Positions 33,611 to 45,361 are shown, counted from the first letter of the stretch. The stretch: DNA of 64,000 bases from Syntrophomonas zehnderi OL-4 (GCF_000983115.1 NZ_CGIH01000026.1:112564-176563), one strand, 5' to 3'. Translations and numbers: made by a program. Notes: generated by a model from the letters alone, not told the origin.

Positions 33611-36106
33611 ATGCAAACAAGTATGGAACTATTGGCTCCGGCCGGGAATTGGGACGCTTTTATGGCAGCACTTAAAAATGGGGCAGATGCTGTGTATATA
33701 GGTGGCAAAAGTTATAGTGCTCGTCAGTCGGCCGAAAATTTTGATCTGCCCCAGATCGAATCTGCCGTAGACTATGCCCACCTGCATAATAAAAAAGTCT
33801 ATGTTACGGTCAATACCCTTATCGATAACGATGAATTTGCTGCTGCGCTTGACTATTTGTATGCACTGGAGCAGCGTCAGGTAGATGCGATAATAATCCA
33901 GGATATTGGGTTAGCTGCAGCCTGCCATCGGGTGTTGCCTAAGTTGCGTTTGCATGCCAGTACCCAGATGACAGTCCACAATGAGGGCGGGGCTGCTTTT
34001 ATAAAAAAACAGGGTTTTAAGCGTATTGTTTTAGCGCGGGAACTTGCGAATACCGATATTAAAACGGTTCATGAACAATACCCGGATGTGGAACTGGAGG
34101 TCTTCGTCCATGGTGCCTTATGTTTTTCCTATTCGGGGCAATGTTTGTTCAGCAGCATGGTAGGAGGCCGGAGCGGAAACCGGGGCAGATGTGCGCAGCC
34201 TTGCCGCCTGGCTTACCAGCTCAAAAGCCGGTCAGGCAAAAATAACCTTGATCCCGCCCGCCATGGCAGATATTTGCTGAGTCCGGCTGATCTTTGCCTG
34301 ATAGAATACCTGCCCGAGCTTAAAGAAGCTGGGGTATGCTCCCTGAAAATCGAAGGCCGCATGAAAAGACCGGAATATGTGGCAGTGGTAAGCCGTGCCT
34401 ATCGAGAAGCTCTGGATTTGCTGGAAGATTCGGGTCAACGGCCGGAACCGGAAATAAAGGAAAATTTATTGAAGGTCTTTAACCGCAATTTTTCCAGCGG
34501 TTATTTTTTCGGTGCCGGTGCTGATTTTTTAAGTACTCGGCGGCCCAATAACCGGGGCGTTTTTGTCGGCCGGGTCGTGGAGCAAAAACCTGACCTGATG
34601 GTTAAGATCAAGCTGACTGATGCGATCGGCTCTGGCGATGGACTGGTGGTATGGGTAGGCAAGGGAAAAAACCCGGTCGTAATCGTTGAAGAGATGCAAA
34701 TTGACGGACAACGTGTTAATGAAGCAACCGCAGGCGATATTGTCAGTCTGCAGTTGGAGGAGCGCGTTTTTCCTGGGGATCGGGTATTTAAAACCCATGA
34801 TGAAGAACTCCTGAGCGAAGCGCAACATAGTATCCGGGATGAAAAGGCTCATAAAATATATGTGGATGCCGCGGTTAGTGTAGGCTTAGGGGAGCCTTTG
34901 CGCCTAATTTTATGTGATGACGAGGGCAATAGAGGGGAAGCCCAGACTAAAACGGCAGCGCAGATGGCAGAAAAATACGCGCTGGATGAAGAAGTTTTGC
35001 GCGACAAACTGGGGAGAATGGGCAATACTGACTTCGTTTTGCGCAATATAACGATACAGGGCGAGGGCGGCCTGATGCTTCCGTTCAGTGATTTAAACGA
35101 GGTACGCCGTCTGGCACTTGAGCGCTTGATTGAAAAAAGGCTTTTAAAGCATGCCAAGCCCGTTACCAGTATCAATTATTTTAATCAGGAAAAGCAGGCC
35201 CTGCTCGATGATCCGCGCCCTGACTACAACAAGACCTCCCCCCTGCTTACAGTAGCAGTAAGCAGTGTTGAACAGGCCCGGCTGGCGCTAAAGAACGGTG
35301 CAGACCAGGTATTGCTGGGTTTGGAGGGAATGGGCAGCCGCAAACGGCCGTCCAGATCCGAGCTTAAGGAGATGCTAGCTTTAAATCAAGGTAAAAACAT
35401 ACCGCAGGTGATACCCGTATTGCCCCGCATCAGCTTGCCCCAGGATCGATATTCGTATCACCGCATGGTGGATGAAGATTTTTCTGCCCTCATGGTGGGC
35501 AATTGGGGAGATCTGCACTGGGGATTGGAGCAGGGGTTTAAAATATTGACTGATTACAGTTTAAATGTATTTAATATATACAGCCTGAAGTTTTTAAGCG
35601 GACTGGGGATTAGTTCAGTATGCCTGTCTCCGGAACTTAATTTTAAGCAGTTGCATAGCTTTAAAGGCATTACAGGAGTAGAAATGATCATACATGGGGA
35701 ATTGCAGTTAATGGAAGCACAGTATTGCGTTTTGGGAGCCACCCTGGGGGGAGATAGAGAAAAATGCACGGCCCCTTGCTCCAAGGATACCTTTTACCTG
35801 CAGGATGCCAAATCATATCAGTTTCCGGCAGTAGTCGATGCTGATTGCCGATTTCATGTGTTTAATTCCCGCACCCTTTGTATGATCGAGGATTTAGCCC
35901 GGATTATATCTCTGCGGCCGCACAGCCTTCGTATTGAGGCTCGGCTGATGCAAGATGACCAACTGTCTCAAACGGTTAAAACCTATCGGCAGGCCATAAA
36001 TATATTGCTGGCTGAAGGTGAGCCTGATTTAAACAGGTACAAAAATGAACTGGCTGCCTTGGGTCAGCCATTTACCAAGTGTCATTATTATCGAGGGGTC
36101 ATTTAA
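33611..36106 (+). CDS. U32 family peptidase-like protein (RlhA-type, DUF3656-containing)
   Basis: Peptidase family U32 protein. The N-terminal domain starts MELLAPAGNWDAFMAALKNGADAVYIGG. The family signature lies in EVFVHGALCFSYSGQC, followed by the Cys-containing GGRSGNRGRCAQPC (about residues 170-200), whose cysteines may hold a cluster. A DUF3656-like region follows (about 370-490). The last 300 residues repeat a U32-like barrel (LTVAVSSVEQARLALKNGADQVLLG) with CVLG and CTAPC cysteines. E. coli RlhA, with U32 plus DUF3656, hydroxylates 23S rRNA; that role is a reasonable but unproven guess here. At 831 residues it is longer than RlhA. GGAGG precedes ATG 33611. mutS2 starts 2 bases after the stop. 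Confidence 0.8.
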   Translation: MQTSMELLAPAGNWDAFMAALKNGADAVYIGGKSYSARQSAENFDLPQIESAVDYAHLHNKKVYVTVNTLIDNDEFAAALDYLYALEQRQVDAIIIQDIGLAAACHRVLPKLRLHASTQMTVHNEGGAAFIKKQGFKRIVLARELANTDIKTVHEQYPDVELEVFVHGALCFSYSGQCLFSSMVGGRSGNRGRCAQPCRLAYQLKSRSGKNNLDPARHGRYLLSPADLCLIEYLPELKEAGVCSLKIEGRMKRPEYVAVVSRAYREALDLLEDSGQRPEPEIKENLLKVFNRNFSSGYFFGAGADFLSTRRPNNRGVFVGRVVEQKPDLMVKIKLTDAIGSGDGLVVWVGKGKNPVVIVEEMQIDGQRVNEATAGDIVSLQLEERVFPGDRVFKTHDEELLSEAQHSIRDEKAHKIYVDAAVSVGLGEPLRLILCDDEGNRGEAQTKTAAQMAEKYALDEEVLRDKLGRMGNTDFVLRNITIQGEGGLMLPFSDLNEVRRLALERLIEKRLLKHAKPVTSINYFNQEKQALLDDPRPDYNKTSPLLTVAVSSVEQARLALKNGADQVLLGLEGMGSRKRPSRSELKEMLALNQGKNIPQVIPVLPRISLPQDRYSYHRMVDEDFSALMVGNWGDLHWGLEQGFKILTDYSLNVFNIYSLKFLSGLGISSVCLSPELNFKQLHSFKGITGVEMIIHGELQLMEAQYCVLGATLGGDREKCTAPCSKDTFYLQDAKSYQFPAVVDADCRFHVFNSRTLCMIEDLARIISLRPHSLRIEARLMQDDQLSQTVKTYRQAINILLAEGEPDLNRYKNELAALGQPFTKCHYYRGVI

Positions 36107-36108
36107 TT

Positions 36109-38442
36109 ATGAACAAAGAAACTTTAAACAAGCTGGAGTTTGATAAAATACAGTCGATGCTGGCCGATTTGGCCTATTCGGAAGGCGGCCGCCAAAAAAT
36201 CATGGCCATGCTGCCCTCAGCCGATCTTGAACTGGTGCAAATGCGTCTGGATGAAACGGAAGAAGCCATGGAACTGCTGCGCTTTGGCGAGCCCAGCTTT
36301 TTAAGTTCCCTTAGTCCTGCCGACAGGCATTTAAAAAAGGCCCGCGTGGCCGGTATACTTAATCCCCATGAGTTATTGGACATTTACCATCTGCTGCGGG
36401 CATCCCGACTGGCCATAAAATATACCGATGAAGATTCAGTCAGGATATTAAAAAATATCAGCTCCGGTATTATGGAAAACAAAGAACTGGAAAAGAAGCT
36501 CAACGATATGATCAATGAGGACGGGGTAGTCCGTGATGATGCATCATTGGCTTTAAAGAGCATTAGGAAACAGATAGAAACGAGCCGTCAGCGGATAAAG
36601 GATTATTTACAGAACTTTATCCGTTCTGGCAACAATCAGACCCTGCTGCAGGATGCCCTCGTTACCGAGAGAGCCGGGCGTTACGTAGTACCGGTTAAAC
36701 AAGAATACCGCCATGAGGTAAAAGGAATTGTCCATGATGAATCTGCCAGCGGAGCCACAGTTTTTATTGAACCGTTGCCGGTCGTTGAACATAATAATAA
36801 AATCAAAAGCCTGCAGATTGAAGAACAAAGAGAAGTGGAGCGCATATTAAGAGAGCTCAGCGCGGCGGTGGCTGTTTTTGCCGATGAACTGCTGGTCAAT
36901 CTTGAATTGCTGGAGGAACTCGATCTTATTTTTGCACGGGGCAACCTGGCTTATAATATGAGCGCCTTCCGTCCCCAGGTCAATAACCGGGGAATTATTG
37001 ATTTGCAGAAAGCCCGCCACCCTTTGCTGGGCAAGCAGGCGATACCGGTAAACATCACTTTGGGCAAATATTTTGATATTCTGGTTATAACCGGCCCCAA
37101 CACCGGAGGTAAAACGGTGGTATTAAAGACGACTGGACTGCTGAGTGCTATGGCCATGTGCGGCCTGTTTATTCCGGCCCGGGAAAACAGCGAGATATCT
37201 GTTTTTAAAAATATCCATGTTGATATCGGAGATGAACAGAGCATTGAGCAATCGCTTAGCACCTTTTCCTCCCATATGCATAATATCATAAGTATTCTCA
37301 AACAGGTTGGGGACGGCTCCCTGGTGTTGCTGGATGAATTGGGGGCCGGTACTGACCCGCATGAGGGTGCCGCTTTAGCCAGCGCCATACTGGAAAGGAT
37401 GAAAATCCTGAATGCCCGGGTTATTGTAACCACCCATCAAAGTGAATTAAAAACATTTGCCTATCAGAATGAGCGGGTTGAAAATGCCTGTGTGGAATTT
37501 GACCCGGTAACCCTGATGCCTACCTATGAGTTGACCATTGGCACACCTGGTCAGAGCAATGCTTTTGCTATTGCCTCTCGGCTGGGATTGGATGCTGAAC
37601 TGGTGCAGCGGGCCCGCCATCTGGTACCCCAGCGGGAAAGGGAAATTTCAGCTATGATTCGTCAGCTGAAAGAAAGTCAATATCATTTTGAAGCTAACAA
37701 CCGCGAACTGGAGCAGGCTCAAAGGGATTTGTCTGAACAACGAGCCGCATTGGAGCTGGAAAGAGAAAAATTATATGCGGAAAAAAACGAAATCATCAGA
37801 AAGGCCCGTCAGGAAGCTGATACATATGTCCGGGTCATCAAGCGAGAAGCCAATGAAGCCGTTGACGAATTAAAAGAGATGCTAAAAGATAAAGAACAGC
37901 CGCCCAAATGGCATGAGATAGAACAAAAACGCAAAAAGATTCGTGAACTGGTGGTAGAATTGCCCAGTCAGGAAACGGTTCCTGACGGACAGACGATAAA
38001 GGCGGGAGATTATGTTAAGGTTAAAAACATCAATCAGCTAGGTTACGTTTTAGAAAATCCCGATGATCAGGATGAGGTAGTTGTACAACTGGGAAGTATA
38101 CGTCTTACAGTCAAACGTGACCAGCTTGCCTTAGCCAAGGCAAAGGAAGAAAAACCTACCCGCCAGCGTAATCAGACTTTTGCCGACAAGGCCAATACTA
38201 TTTCCCCGGAGCTGGATCTGCGCGGTAAATACGCAGAAGATGCCCTTAAGGATTTGGAAAAATATTTAGATGACGCAGTACTGGTAGGTATCGAACGGGT
38301 AAGAATCATTCACGGCAAAGGCACTGGAGCACTGCGCCATGCGGTGCAAACTCACCTGAAAAACCACCCCTATGTAAAAGAGTATCGGGACGGTGCACGC
38401 GAAGAAGGCGGTTTCGGAGTTACCGTAATAACCTTGAGATAA
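36109..38442 (+). CDS. mutS2: endonuclease MutS2
   Basis: MutS2 has the lever and clamp helices (about 1-290) and an ABC ATPase with Walker A GPNTGGKT and Walker B LVLLDELGAGTDP. A long coiled coil (about 500-640) and a C-terminal Smr nuclease domain follow, the latter with LDLRGKYAEDAL and HGKGTGALR. It lacks the mismatch-recognition domain of MutS1. Known roles are suppression of recombination and rescue of collided ribosomes. At 777 residues it has the normal length. It starts at ATG 36109 behind GAGGGG, overlapping no gene but only 2 bases after the U32 stop, so the two are translationally linked. Confidence 0.95.
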   Translation: MNKETLNKLEFDKIQSMLADLAYSEGGRQKIMAMLPSADLELVQMRLDETEEAMELLRFGEPSFLSSLSPADRHLKKARVAGILNPHELLDIYHLLRASRLAIKYTDEDSVRILKNISSGIMENKELEKKLNDMINEDGVVRDDASLALKSIRKQIETSRQRIKDYLQNFIRSGNNQTLLQDALVTERAGRYVVPVKQEYRHEVKGIVHDESASGATVFIEPLPVVEHNNKIKSLQIEEQREVERILRELSAAVAVFADELLVNLELLEELDLIFARGNLAYNMSAFRPQVNNRGIIDLQKARHPLLGKQAIPVNITLGKYFDILVITGPNTGGKTVVLKTTGLLSAMAMCGLFIPARENSEISVFKNIHVDIGDEQSIEQSLSTFSSHMHNIISILKQVGDGSLVLLDELGAGTDPHEGAALASAILERMKILNARVIVTTHQSELKTFAYQNERVENACVEFDPVTLMPTYELTIGTPGQSNAFAIASRLGLDAELVQRARHLVPQREREISAMIRQLKESQYHFEANNRELEQAQRDLSEQRAALELEREKLYAEKNEIIRKARQEADTYVRVIKREANEAVDELKEMLKDKEQPPKWHEIEQKRKKIRELVVELPSQETVPDGQTIKAGDYVKVKNINQLGYVLENPDDQDEVVVQLGSIRLTVKRDQLALAKAKEEKPTRQRNQTFADKANTISPELDLRGKYAEDALKDLEKYLDDAVLVGIERVRIIHGKGTGALRHAVQTHLKNHPYVKEYRDGAREEGGFGVTVITLR

Positions 38443-38528
38443 TATGGACACCAAACCCCGACAGCTTTGAAAAGTGAGGAAAAAGCGGGGAATAACCCAT
38501 TTCCGTATCTTAATCCTTCAAGACGCGA

Positions 38529-39446
38529 TTAAGTCAATTCATCCAGGTCATAGGGGGTTTCCTGGTATACATAGTAATTTAGCCAATTGGAGAACAGGAG
38601 GTTAGCATGGCTTCTCCACTTAACCACTGGCGGCAGGGCCGGATTGTCATGGGGAAAATAGCCGCACGGGACAGCTGTGTTTAAGCCCCTGCTTATATCC
38701 CGGTCATACTCGTTTTTAAGAGTCAGGGGGTCATATTCGGAGTGCCCGGTTACAAAAATCTGGCGTCCATCCTTACGGATAACGATATAGACCCCGGCTT
38801 CTGCTGATTCCGATAGTATTTCCAGGTCAGGAATCCGTTCTATATCAGCCTTACGTATTTCGGCATGACGAGAATGGGGAGCATAAAATACATCATCAAA
38901 GCCACGTAATAGTTTAACGTGGGATTTGTTAACCGTGTGCGGGTAAACCCCAAACATTTTCCGCTCCAAAATATACTTTTTAACTCCGTAATGGTGATAC
39001 AGTCCGGCTTGTGCTCCCACACAAATATGAAAAGTGGAATATACATGATGCAGGCTCCAATCCATTATGGCTTTTAATTCCTCCCAGTAAGACCACTTGT
39101 CAAACTCCAAATGTTCAATCGGCGCACCGGTTATGATCATACCGTCAAAATTCTGCCCTTTTATAGCGCTAAAAGTGGTGTAAAATCTGGCTAGGTGATC
39201 TTCTGGTGTATTGCGGGCAGCATGGCTCTGCGGATGCAATAAGACAATGTCAACCTGCAGGGGGGAGTTGCCCAGTAAACGCAGGAGCTGCGTTTCGGTA
39301 GCAATTTTTAGTGGCATTAAATTTAAAATCACGATACGCAATGGCCGTATGTCCTGATGTAAGGCGCGTTTTTCGTGCATTATAAAGATATTTTCCTTGC
39401 TTAATATATCGGCCGCCGGCAAATCATTTGGTATATTAATGGGCAT
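38529..39446 (-). CDS. metA: homoserine O-acetyltransferase (MetA type)
   Basis: Activates homoserine for methionine synthesis. The MetA fold is clear from [11 protein letters not shown] at the start, [13 protein letters not shown], the catalytic Cys in [15 protein letters not shown], and HSRHAE. The acyl-selectivity position reads GAPIE (Glu), the form linked in the literature to acetyl-CoA; the succinyl enzymes carry Gly there. The neighbouring metY supports O-acetylhomoserine as product. ATG 39446 gives the usual start; an in-frame TTG lies 6 bases upstream. It is convergent with mutS2. No SAM riboswitch is visible upstream. Confidence 0.92.
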   Translation of the reverse strand: MPINIPNDLPAADILSKENIFIMHEKRALHQDIRPLRIVILNLMPLKIATETQLLRLLGNSPLQVDIVLLHPQSHAARNTPEDHLARFYTTFSAIKGQNFDGMIITGAPIEHLEFDKWSYWEELKAIMDWSLHHVYSTFHICVGAQAGLYHHYGVKKYILERKMFGVYPHTVNKSHVKLLRGFDDVFYAPHSRHAEIRKADIERIPDLEILSESAEAGVYIVIRKDGRQIFVTGHSEYDPLTLKNEYDRDISRGLNTAVPCGYFPHDNPALPPVVKWRSHANLLFSNWLNYYVYQETPYDLDELT

Positions 39447-39587
39447 TTTCAAATCACATCCTGGTTTAATACTTTGCTTAGTTCTGATTCGGTATATTTC
39501 ATTATCTAAATTCTTTATTACTTTTTATTAACTATGGTGACAATGCATTAAATTTCCCAATCAACAGTGGCTCGGGGTACTTTAAAT

Positions 39588-40960
<1,373 letters not shown>

Positions 40961-40973
40961 AAAATTCTAATTT

Positions 40974-41360
40974 CTAACTAACCCCTAATTTATTAGCTTC
41001 CTTGCGCATATAATCAGCGATAGCGGCATGCAGTGCATCGGCAGCCAGATTGGAGCAATGCATCTTAACCGGGGGAAGGCCGTCCAGAGCCTCTGCCACC
41101 GTTTGGTTGGTAATCTGTTCTGCTTCCTGCAAAGATTTGCCTTTTACCATTTCCGTAACCATACTGCTGGTAGCGATAGCGGCAGCACATCCAAAGGTTT
41201 TGAATTTAACATCAGTAATGATATTGTCTGCTACCTTTATATCGATATGCATGATATCACCGCAAACGGCATTGCCAACTTCCCCGCTGCCGCTGGGCAG
41301 GTCTATCCTGCCTACATTGCGGGGGTTCATAAAGTGATTCATTACCTTCTGTGAATACAT
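40974..41360 (-). CDS. iscU: iron-sulfur cluster scaffold IscU/NifU-like
   Basis: Scaffold on which Fe-S clusters are built with sulfur from the adjacent desulfurase. The three conserved cysteines are present in GNAVCGD, FKTFGCAAAIA and VKMHCSNLAA. It starts MYSQKVMNHFMNPRNVG, characteristic of the clostridial NifU-N form, and has 128 residues. AGGAGGG precedes ATG 41360; the frame upstream lies in the gap to the desulfurase gene. It is the last gene of a four-gene unit MOSC-nadA-iscS-iscU. Confidence 0.94.
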   Translation of the reverse strand: MYSQKVMNHFMNPRNVGRIDLPSGSGEVGNAVCGDIMHIDIKVADNIITDVKFKTFGCAAAIATSSMVTEMVKGKSLQEAEQITNQTVAEALDGLPPVKMHCSNLAADALHAAIADYMRKEANKLGVS

Positions 41361-41373
41361 TTCTTTCCCTCCT

Positions 41374-42531
41374 TTAATTACACAGGGGAGACATGCCACG
41401 CAGGTTTTGGATGATATTGGGAAGCACTTCCAAAACCTTATCAACGTCTTCCTCTGTATTATCTTTGCCCAAGGTTAAGCGCAGTGAGCCGTGGGCTATT
41501 TCATGGGGCAGACCCAGAGCCAGTAAAACATGAGAAGGATCGAGCGAGCCGGAAGTGCAGGCCGACCCGCTGGAAGCCATTATTCCGTAGCTGTCCAGCA
41601 TTAGCAAGATGGATTCTCCTTCCACAAACTCAAAGCATACACTGACACTGCCGGGCAAACGTTTGACCGGGTGGCCGGTCAAACGGCTATGAGGAATACT
41701 ATTTAAAATGCCTTCCTTAAGACGTTGACCCATTTTGTTCAAGCGGGTCTGTCTTTCCGGCAAATTAATATGTGCCAGTTTACAGGCTGTGCCAAAACCG
41801 ACTATTCCCGGCACATTCTCTGTCCCGGGACGCAGTCCTCGCTCCTGCCCTCCGCCGTGAAAATAATTACCTACCCGAATCCCCCGCTTGACATACAGGC
41901 AACCTACTCCCTTTGGGCCATACAGCTTATGACTGGAAGCCGCTAACATATCCACATCCATTTCTTCTACATCTATCGGCAGTTTACCAACCGTTTGCAC
42001 CGCATCGGTATGAAAAACTGCTCCGCCTGCATGAGCAACAGCCGCCAATTCCTTAATAGGTTGTATAGTACCAACTTCATTATTGGCATGCATGATACTG
42101 ACCAAGGCAGTAGTCGGCTTCATGGCTGCCTTAAGTATGTCCGGCTCAACCAGTCCATCAGCAGTTACCGGTAGTACGGTGAGTTCATATCCTCGTTTAG
42201 CCAGGTGGAGAAAGGCATCTAATACGGCATGGTGCTCAATGGCCGAGGTAATAAGGTGTCTGCCTTTATCCGGGTTGTTGCTTAAATAGGAAATGATAGC
42301 CTGGTTATTAGCCTCAGTACCTCCGCTGGTAAAAACAATTTCTCGTTCCGATGCACCTAGAAGTTCTGCAGCTTGGCTGCGCGCCTGATCTACTGCTTGA
42401 CGCGCCCTTTGCCCCTTTGTATGGATACTGGACGCATTACCAAATCTATCGGTATAGTAGGGTATCATGGCATTAAAAACCTCCGGGTCGACCGGAGTAG
42501 TAGCGCTGTGATCCATGTAGATCTCTCTCAC
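41374..42531 (-). CDS. iscS: cysteine desulfurase IscS/NifS-like
   Basis: PLP enzyme that takes sulfur from cysteine for Fe-S clusters. The PLP Lys is in ASSHKLYGPKGVG, the active-site Cys loop is SSGSACTSGSLDPSHVL (with the group I length), and EIYMDHSATTPVDPEV opens the fold. A GTG at 42531 with GGAGG 8 bases upstream is the likely start; an earlier in-frame GTG at 42540 overlaps that site. iscU follows 13 bases later. NadA, a [4Fe-4S] enzyme, is encoded directly upstream. Confidence 0.94.
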   Translation of the reverse strand: MREIYMDHSATTPVDPEVFNAMIPYYTDRFGNASSIHTKGQRARQAVDQARSQAAELLGASEREIVFTSGGTEANNQAIISYLSNNPDKGRHLITSAIEHHAVLDAFLHLAKRGYELTVLPVTADGLVEPDILKAAMKPTTALVSIMHANNEVGTIQPIKELAAVAHAGGAVFHTDAVQTVGKLPIDVEEMDVDMLAASSHKLYGPKGVGCLYVKRGIRVGNYFHGGGQERGLRPGTENVPGIVGFGTACKLAHINLPERQTRLNKMGQRLKEGILNSIPHSRLTGHPVKRLPGSVSVCFEFVEGESILLMLDSYGIMASSGSACTSGSLDPSHVLLALGLPHEIAHGSLRLTLGKDNTEEDVDKVLEVLPNIIQNLRGMSPLCN

Positions 42532-42617
42532 GTAAGCCACCTCCTAAAATTTGTACTTAATTATTCCTGCTTGAATAAGACCGATATAAAACCTTACCAA
42601 AATCTCCAGGTCTAAAG

Positions 42618-43538
42618 CTAAGAGCTGTAGATAATCATCTTTTCCAGGGCCATAGCCGCCCCAACCCTGATGTTTTCCGGAACCGTAATTACGGTTTGCA
42701 TCTGTTCGATCGAGTAAAGGATTTTTTCCAGGGTAATGCTTTTCATATTAGGGCAGATTAATTCTTCCGCAGCTAAATACAGCTTTTTATCGGCATTTGC
42801 TTTATTAATGGCATGCATAACCCCACACTCAGTAGCGATTATGAACTTCTTTGCCGATGAATTGAGCACAAAATTAATAATGCCAGCTGTGCTGCCGCAA
42901 TAATCAGCTTTAGAAACGACTTCAGGTATACATTCAGGATGAACCGCCACCATAGCTTCTGGATGTGCTTGTAACTTTGCATCTAAATCTTCTTCCGTTA
43001 CCTGTGCGTGGATAGGGCAGGCGGAAGTAAAATAATCAAGCCGGCGCCCTATTCTATTGGCTACGTTAACAGCCAGGTTCTGGTCGGGTAGAAAACAAAT
43101 GTTAGCTTCCGGTGGAAACCGCTTTATTATTCTCTCGGCATTGGAAGAAGTGCAGCAGATATCGCTTACCGCCTTAATCTCAGCCGGAGTATTAACATAG
43201 CTGACAATGATGCTGTCAGGATGTTGTTCTTTATAGTCTAAAACATCAGCAGCCGAAATACTGTTGGCCATCGGGCAGGTGGCCAGTGGTTCAGGGGACA
43301 GAACCGTTTTATCAGGACAGAGAATGGCTGCCGACTCGGCCATAAAATCGACCCCGGCGACTAAAATGGTGTTACTGGGTGATTTTTGGGCGGCTACCGC
43401 CATAGAATATGAATCACCTACAAAATCGGCAATATCCTGAATAGATTCGCGCTGATAATAGTGAGCAATTATGTATACGTTTTTTTCCTTTTTCAGATCC
43501 AAAATTGTCTGGATTAATTGCCGATCGTCTTTTCCCAT
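42618..43538 (-). CDS. nadA: quinolinate synthase A
   Basis: [4Fe-4S] enzyme that condenses iminoaspartate with dihydroxyacetone phosphate for NAD synthesis. The start segment IIAHYYQRESIQDIADFVGDS and the three cluster cysteines can be placed in SPEPLATCPMAN, FTSACPIHAQV and EELICPNMKS. At 306 residues it has the usual length. The gene overlaps the upstream MOSC gene by 25 bases and precedes iscS-iscU. nadB and nadC are not in this window, so the pathway is completed elsewhere. Confidence 0.94.
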   Translation of the reverse strand: MGKDDRQLIQTILDLKKEKNVYIIAHYYQRESIQDIADFVGDSYSMAVAAQKSPSNTILVAGVDFMAESAAILCPDKTVLSPEPLATCPMANSISAADVLDYKEQHPDSIIVSYVNTPAEIKAVSDICCTSSNAERIIKRFPPEANICFLPDQNLAVNVANRIGRRLDYFTSACPIHAQVTEEDLDAKLQAHPEAMVAVHPECIPEVVSKADYCGSTAGIINFVLNSSAKKFIIATECGVMHAINKANADKKLYLAAEELICPNMKSITLEKILYSIEQMQTVITVPENIRVGAAMALEKMIIYSS

Positions 43539-44002
43539 TTATAATTTTCCCCTTTCCCCTCAAGTACAATAACCTTATCCCCGGATTGTACCCGTCCAGA
43601 TTCCAATACTCGGGTGAAAATACCTTCCAGCGGCATAACACATGTGCCGACTTGTTGTTTAATTGGACAACCTTTATTGTGACATTCCTTGCCTATTTGA
43701 GTTACTTCCAGCAGCGCTTCCCCAATCCTTATGCGGGTTCCCAAAGGGAGAGAAGAGACATCAATGCCTGCTATGGTAATATTTTCAGCAAAATCACCGT
43801 ATTCTACAGCAGCTCCCAGAGCCTGCATTTTTTTAAAACTGGACAGTGACAGAAGACTTACCTGACGATGCCAACTGCCGCTATGAGCATCTGTTTCTAT
43901 ACCATAATCAGCCTTAAGATAGGCTTCTTGAACATTATGTTTCTTTTCAGCACGTTTCTTGGATATATTAACAGATAATACATAGCCGTTTTCCTGGTTC
44001 AT
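43514..44002 (-). CDS. MOSC domain protein
   Basis: MOSC-domain protein of 162 residues. The conserved segment GKECHNKGCPIKQQVGTCVMPLEGIF, with its Cys residues and EGIF, is the family hallmark. MOSC domains of molybdenum-cofactor sulfurases and YiiM-type proteins handle sulfur or the molybdenum cofactor, so a sulfur-carrier or Moco-related role fits the neighbouring desulfurase. GGAGG precedes ATG 44002. A good promoter lies at 44083-44111. It is the first gene of MOSC-nadA-iscS-iscU. Confidence 0.8.
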   Translation of the reverse strand: MNQENGYVLSVNISKKRAEKKHNVQEAYLKADYGIETDAHSGSWHRQVSLLSLSSFKKMQALGAAVEYGDFAENITIAGIDVSSLPLGTRIRIGEALLEVTQIGKECHNKGCPIKQQVGTCVMPLEGIFTRVLESGRVQSGDKVIVLEGKGENYKWEKTIGN

Positions 44003-44082
44003 TATGCCGACCTCCTGCTTAATCAATATTAGCCGTCCCATCAATTTCAAAGCGTTAACAATACTACAGTAATTTTATAGGG

Positions 44083-44111
44083 ATTATAAAACAATTTATT
44101 CAAAGTAGCAA
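44083..44111 (-). promoter_or_regulatory. promoter of MOSC-nadA-iscS-iscU
   Basis: On the minus strand: TTGCTA (44111-44106), a 17-base spacer and a perfect TATAAT (44088-44083). Confidence 0.65.
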
Positions 44112-44195
44112 GATTAATTATTAATTTATGCTCAAATTTTTTAAGACTAACGCAGAGTAATTGATCATCGTTTTCAAATCAAAAGCTAGAAAACT

Positions 44196-44224
44196 TTGAC
44201 AAATAAAAAACACGGGATTAAAAT
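44196..44224 (+). promoter_or_regulatory. promoter of cysK
   Basis: A perfect TTGACA at 44196-44201, a 17-base spacer and TAAAAT at 44219-44224. The leader to cysK would be about 60 bases with no terminator or known riboswitch. Confidence 0.7.
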
Positions 44225-44289
44225 AACCAATAAAACATATAGAATTACTAGGAGATAGCTGGCAGAATTAAGGTGATGGAGGCGATAGT

Positions 44290-45246
44290 ATGTCTAAGGT
44301 TGCTAAGTATTTAACGGATTTAGTTGGGAACACCCCTTTGCTTGAACTGAGTAACTACAATCGAATTAATGAATTGGAAGCGACATTGATTGCGAAATTG
44401 GAGTATTTTAACCCGGCTGGTAGTGTCAAGGATAGGATCAGCCTGGCAATGATCGTAGACGGGGAAAAACAGGGATTTATCAAACCGGATACCGTGATCA
44501 TTGAACCCACCAGCGGAAATACTGGTATTGGTCTGGCTTTCGTGGCGGCTGCCAAAAGGTATCGTTTAATACTGACTATGCCGGACACCATGAGTGTGGA
44601 AAGAAGAAGCCTGCTCGGTGCTCTGGGAGCTGAACTGGTATTGACTCCAGGTGTTGAAGGGATGAAAGGGGCTATTAAAAAGGCCGAAGAACTGGCTGCG
44701 CAGATAGAAAATTCGTATATTCCGCAGCAGTTTGTGAATCCGGCTAACCCTGAAATTCACCGGCAAACTACAGCCAAGGAAATCTGGAGGGATACCGATG
44801 GTAAGGTGGATATCTTTGTAGGAGGAGTAGGTACAGGCGGCACCATAACCGGCGTAGGCGAAGTATTAAAAACAAGAAACCCCAACATACAGATTGTCGC
44901 GGTCGAGCCCTTTGATTCACCGGTCATTTCCGGTGGTAACCCCGGGTCTCATAAAATACAGGGAATTGGAGCCGGATTCATACCGGAAATATTAAACACT
45001 TCGATTATAGATGAAATCTTCCAGGTTAAGAATGAAGAGGCTTTTACAACGGCTCGTCAGCTAGCTGCGACCGAAGGATTGCTGGTGGGTATATCTTCAG
45101 GAGCCGCAGCTTTTGCGGCCTCTCGGTTAGCCCGGCGGAGAGAGAACAGAGGTAAAAATATCGTTGTCTTGTTACCCGATAGCGGAGAAAGATATTTATC
45201 GACCCAGCTATTCCAAGATTCAGGCTTATTTGAATCTATTTGTTAG
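44290..45246 (+). CDS. cysK: cysteine synthase (O-acetylserine sulfhydrylase)
   Basis: PLP enzyme forming cysteine from O-acetylserine and sulfide. The PLP Lys is in [10 protein letters not shown], the substrate loop is [12 protein letters not shown], and the phosphate cradle is [13 protein letters not shown]. At 318 residues it has the normal length. GGAGGCG precedes the ATG. It is divergent from the Fe-S unit. With metY it gives two separate sulfide-fixing enzymes in this window. Confidence 0.95.
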   Translation: MSKVAKYLTDLVGNTPLLELSNYNRINELEATLIAKLEYFNPAGSVKDRISLAMIVDGEKQGFIKPDTVIIEPTSGNTGIGLAFVAAAKRYRLILTMPDTMSVERRSLLGALGAELVLTPGVEGMKGAIKKAEELAAQIENSYIPQQFVNPANPEIHRQTTAKEIWRDTDGKVDIFVGGVGTGGTITGVGEVLKTRNPNIQIVAVEPFDSPVISGGNPGSHKIQGIGAGFIPEILNTSIIDEIFQVKNEEAFTTARQLAATEGLLVGISSGAAAFAASRLARRRENRGKNIVVLLPDSGERYLSTQLFQDSGLFESIC

Positions 45247-45331
45247 TATCTGTTTGAAAATAGCGCGAGATATACTGATTTGGCCCGGCACTCCATAACG
45301 GAAAAGGTAAATACTAAAGAATGAAATATGT

Positions 45332-45361
45332 GCCCCGCAAGAAGCTGTCTCTTGCGGGGCG
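45332..45361. terminator. GC-rich hairpin between convergent cysK and penicillin-binding protein genes
   Basis: GCCCCGCAAG (45332-45341) pairs perfectly with CTTGCGGGGC (45351-45360). There is no T run on either side, so termination would be weak or factor-dependent. Confidence 0.45.

Noticed and set aside
39453-39587. SAM riboswitch before metA or metY
   Set aside because: The gaps before both genes are short and A/T-rich and show none of the conserved SAM-I core segments.
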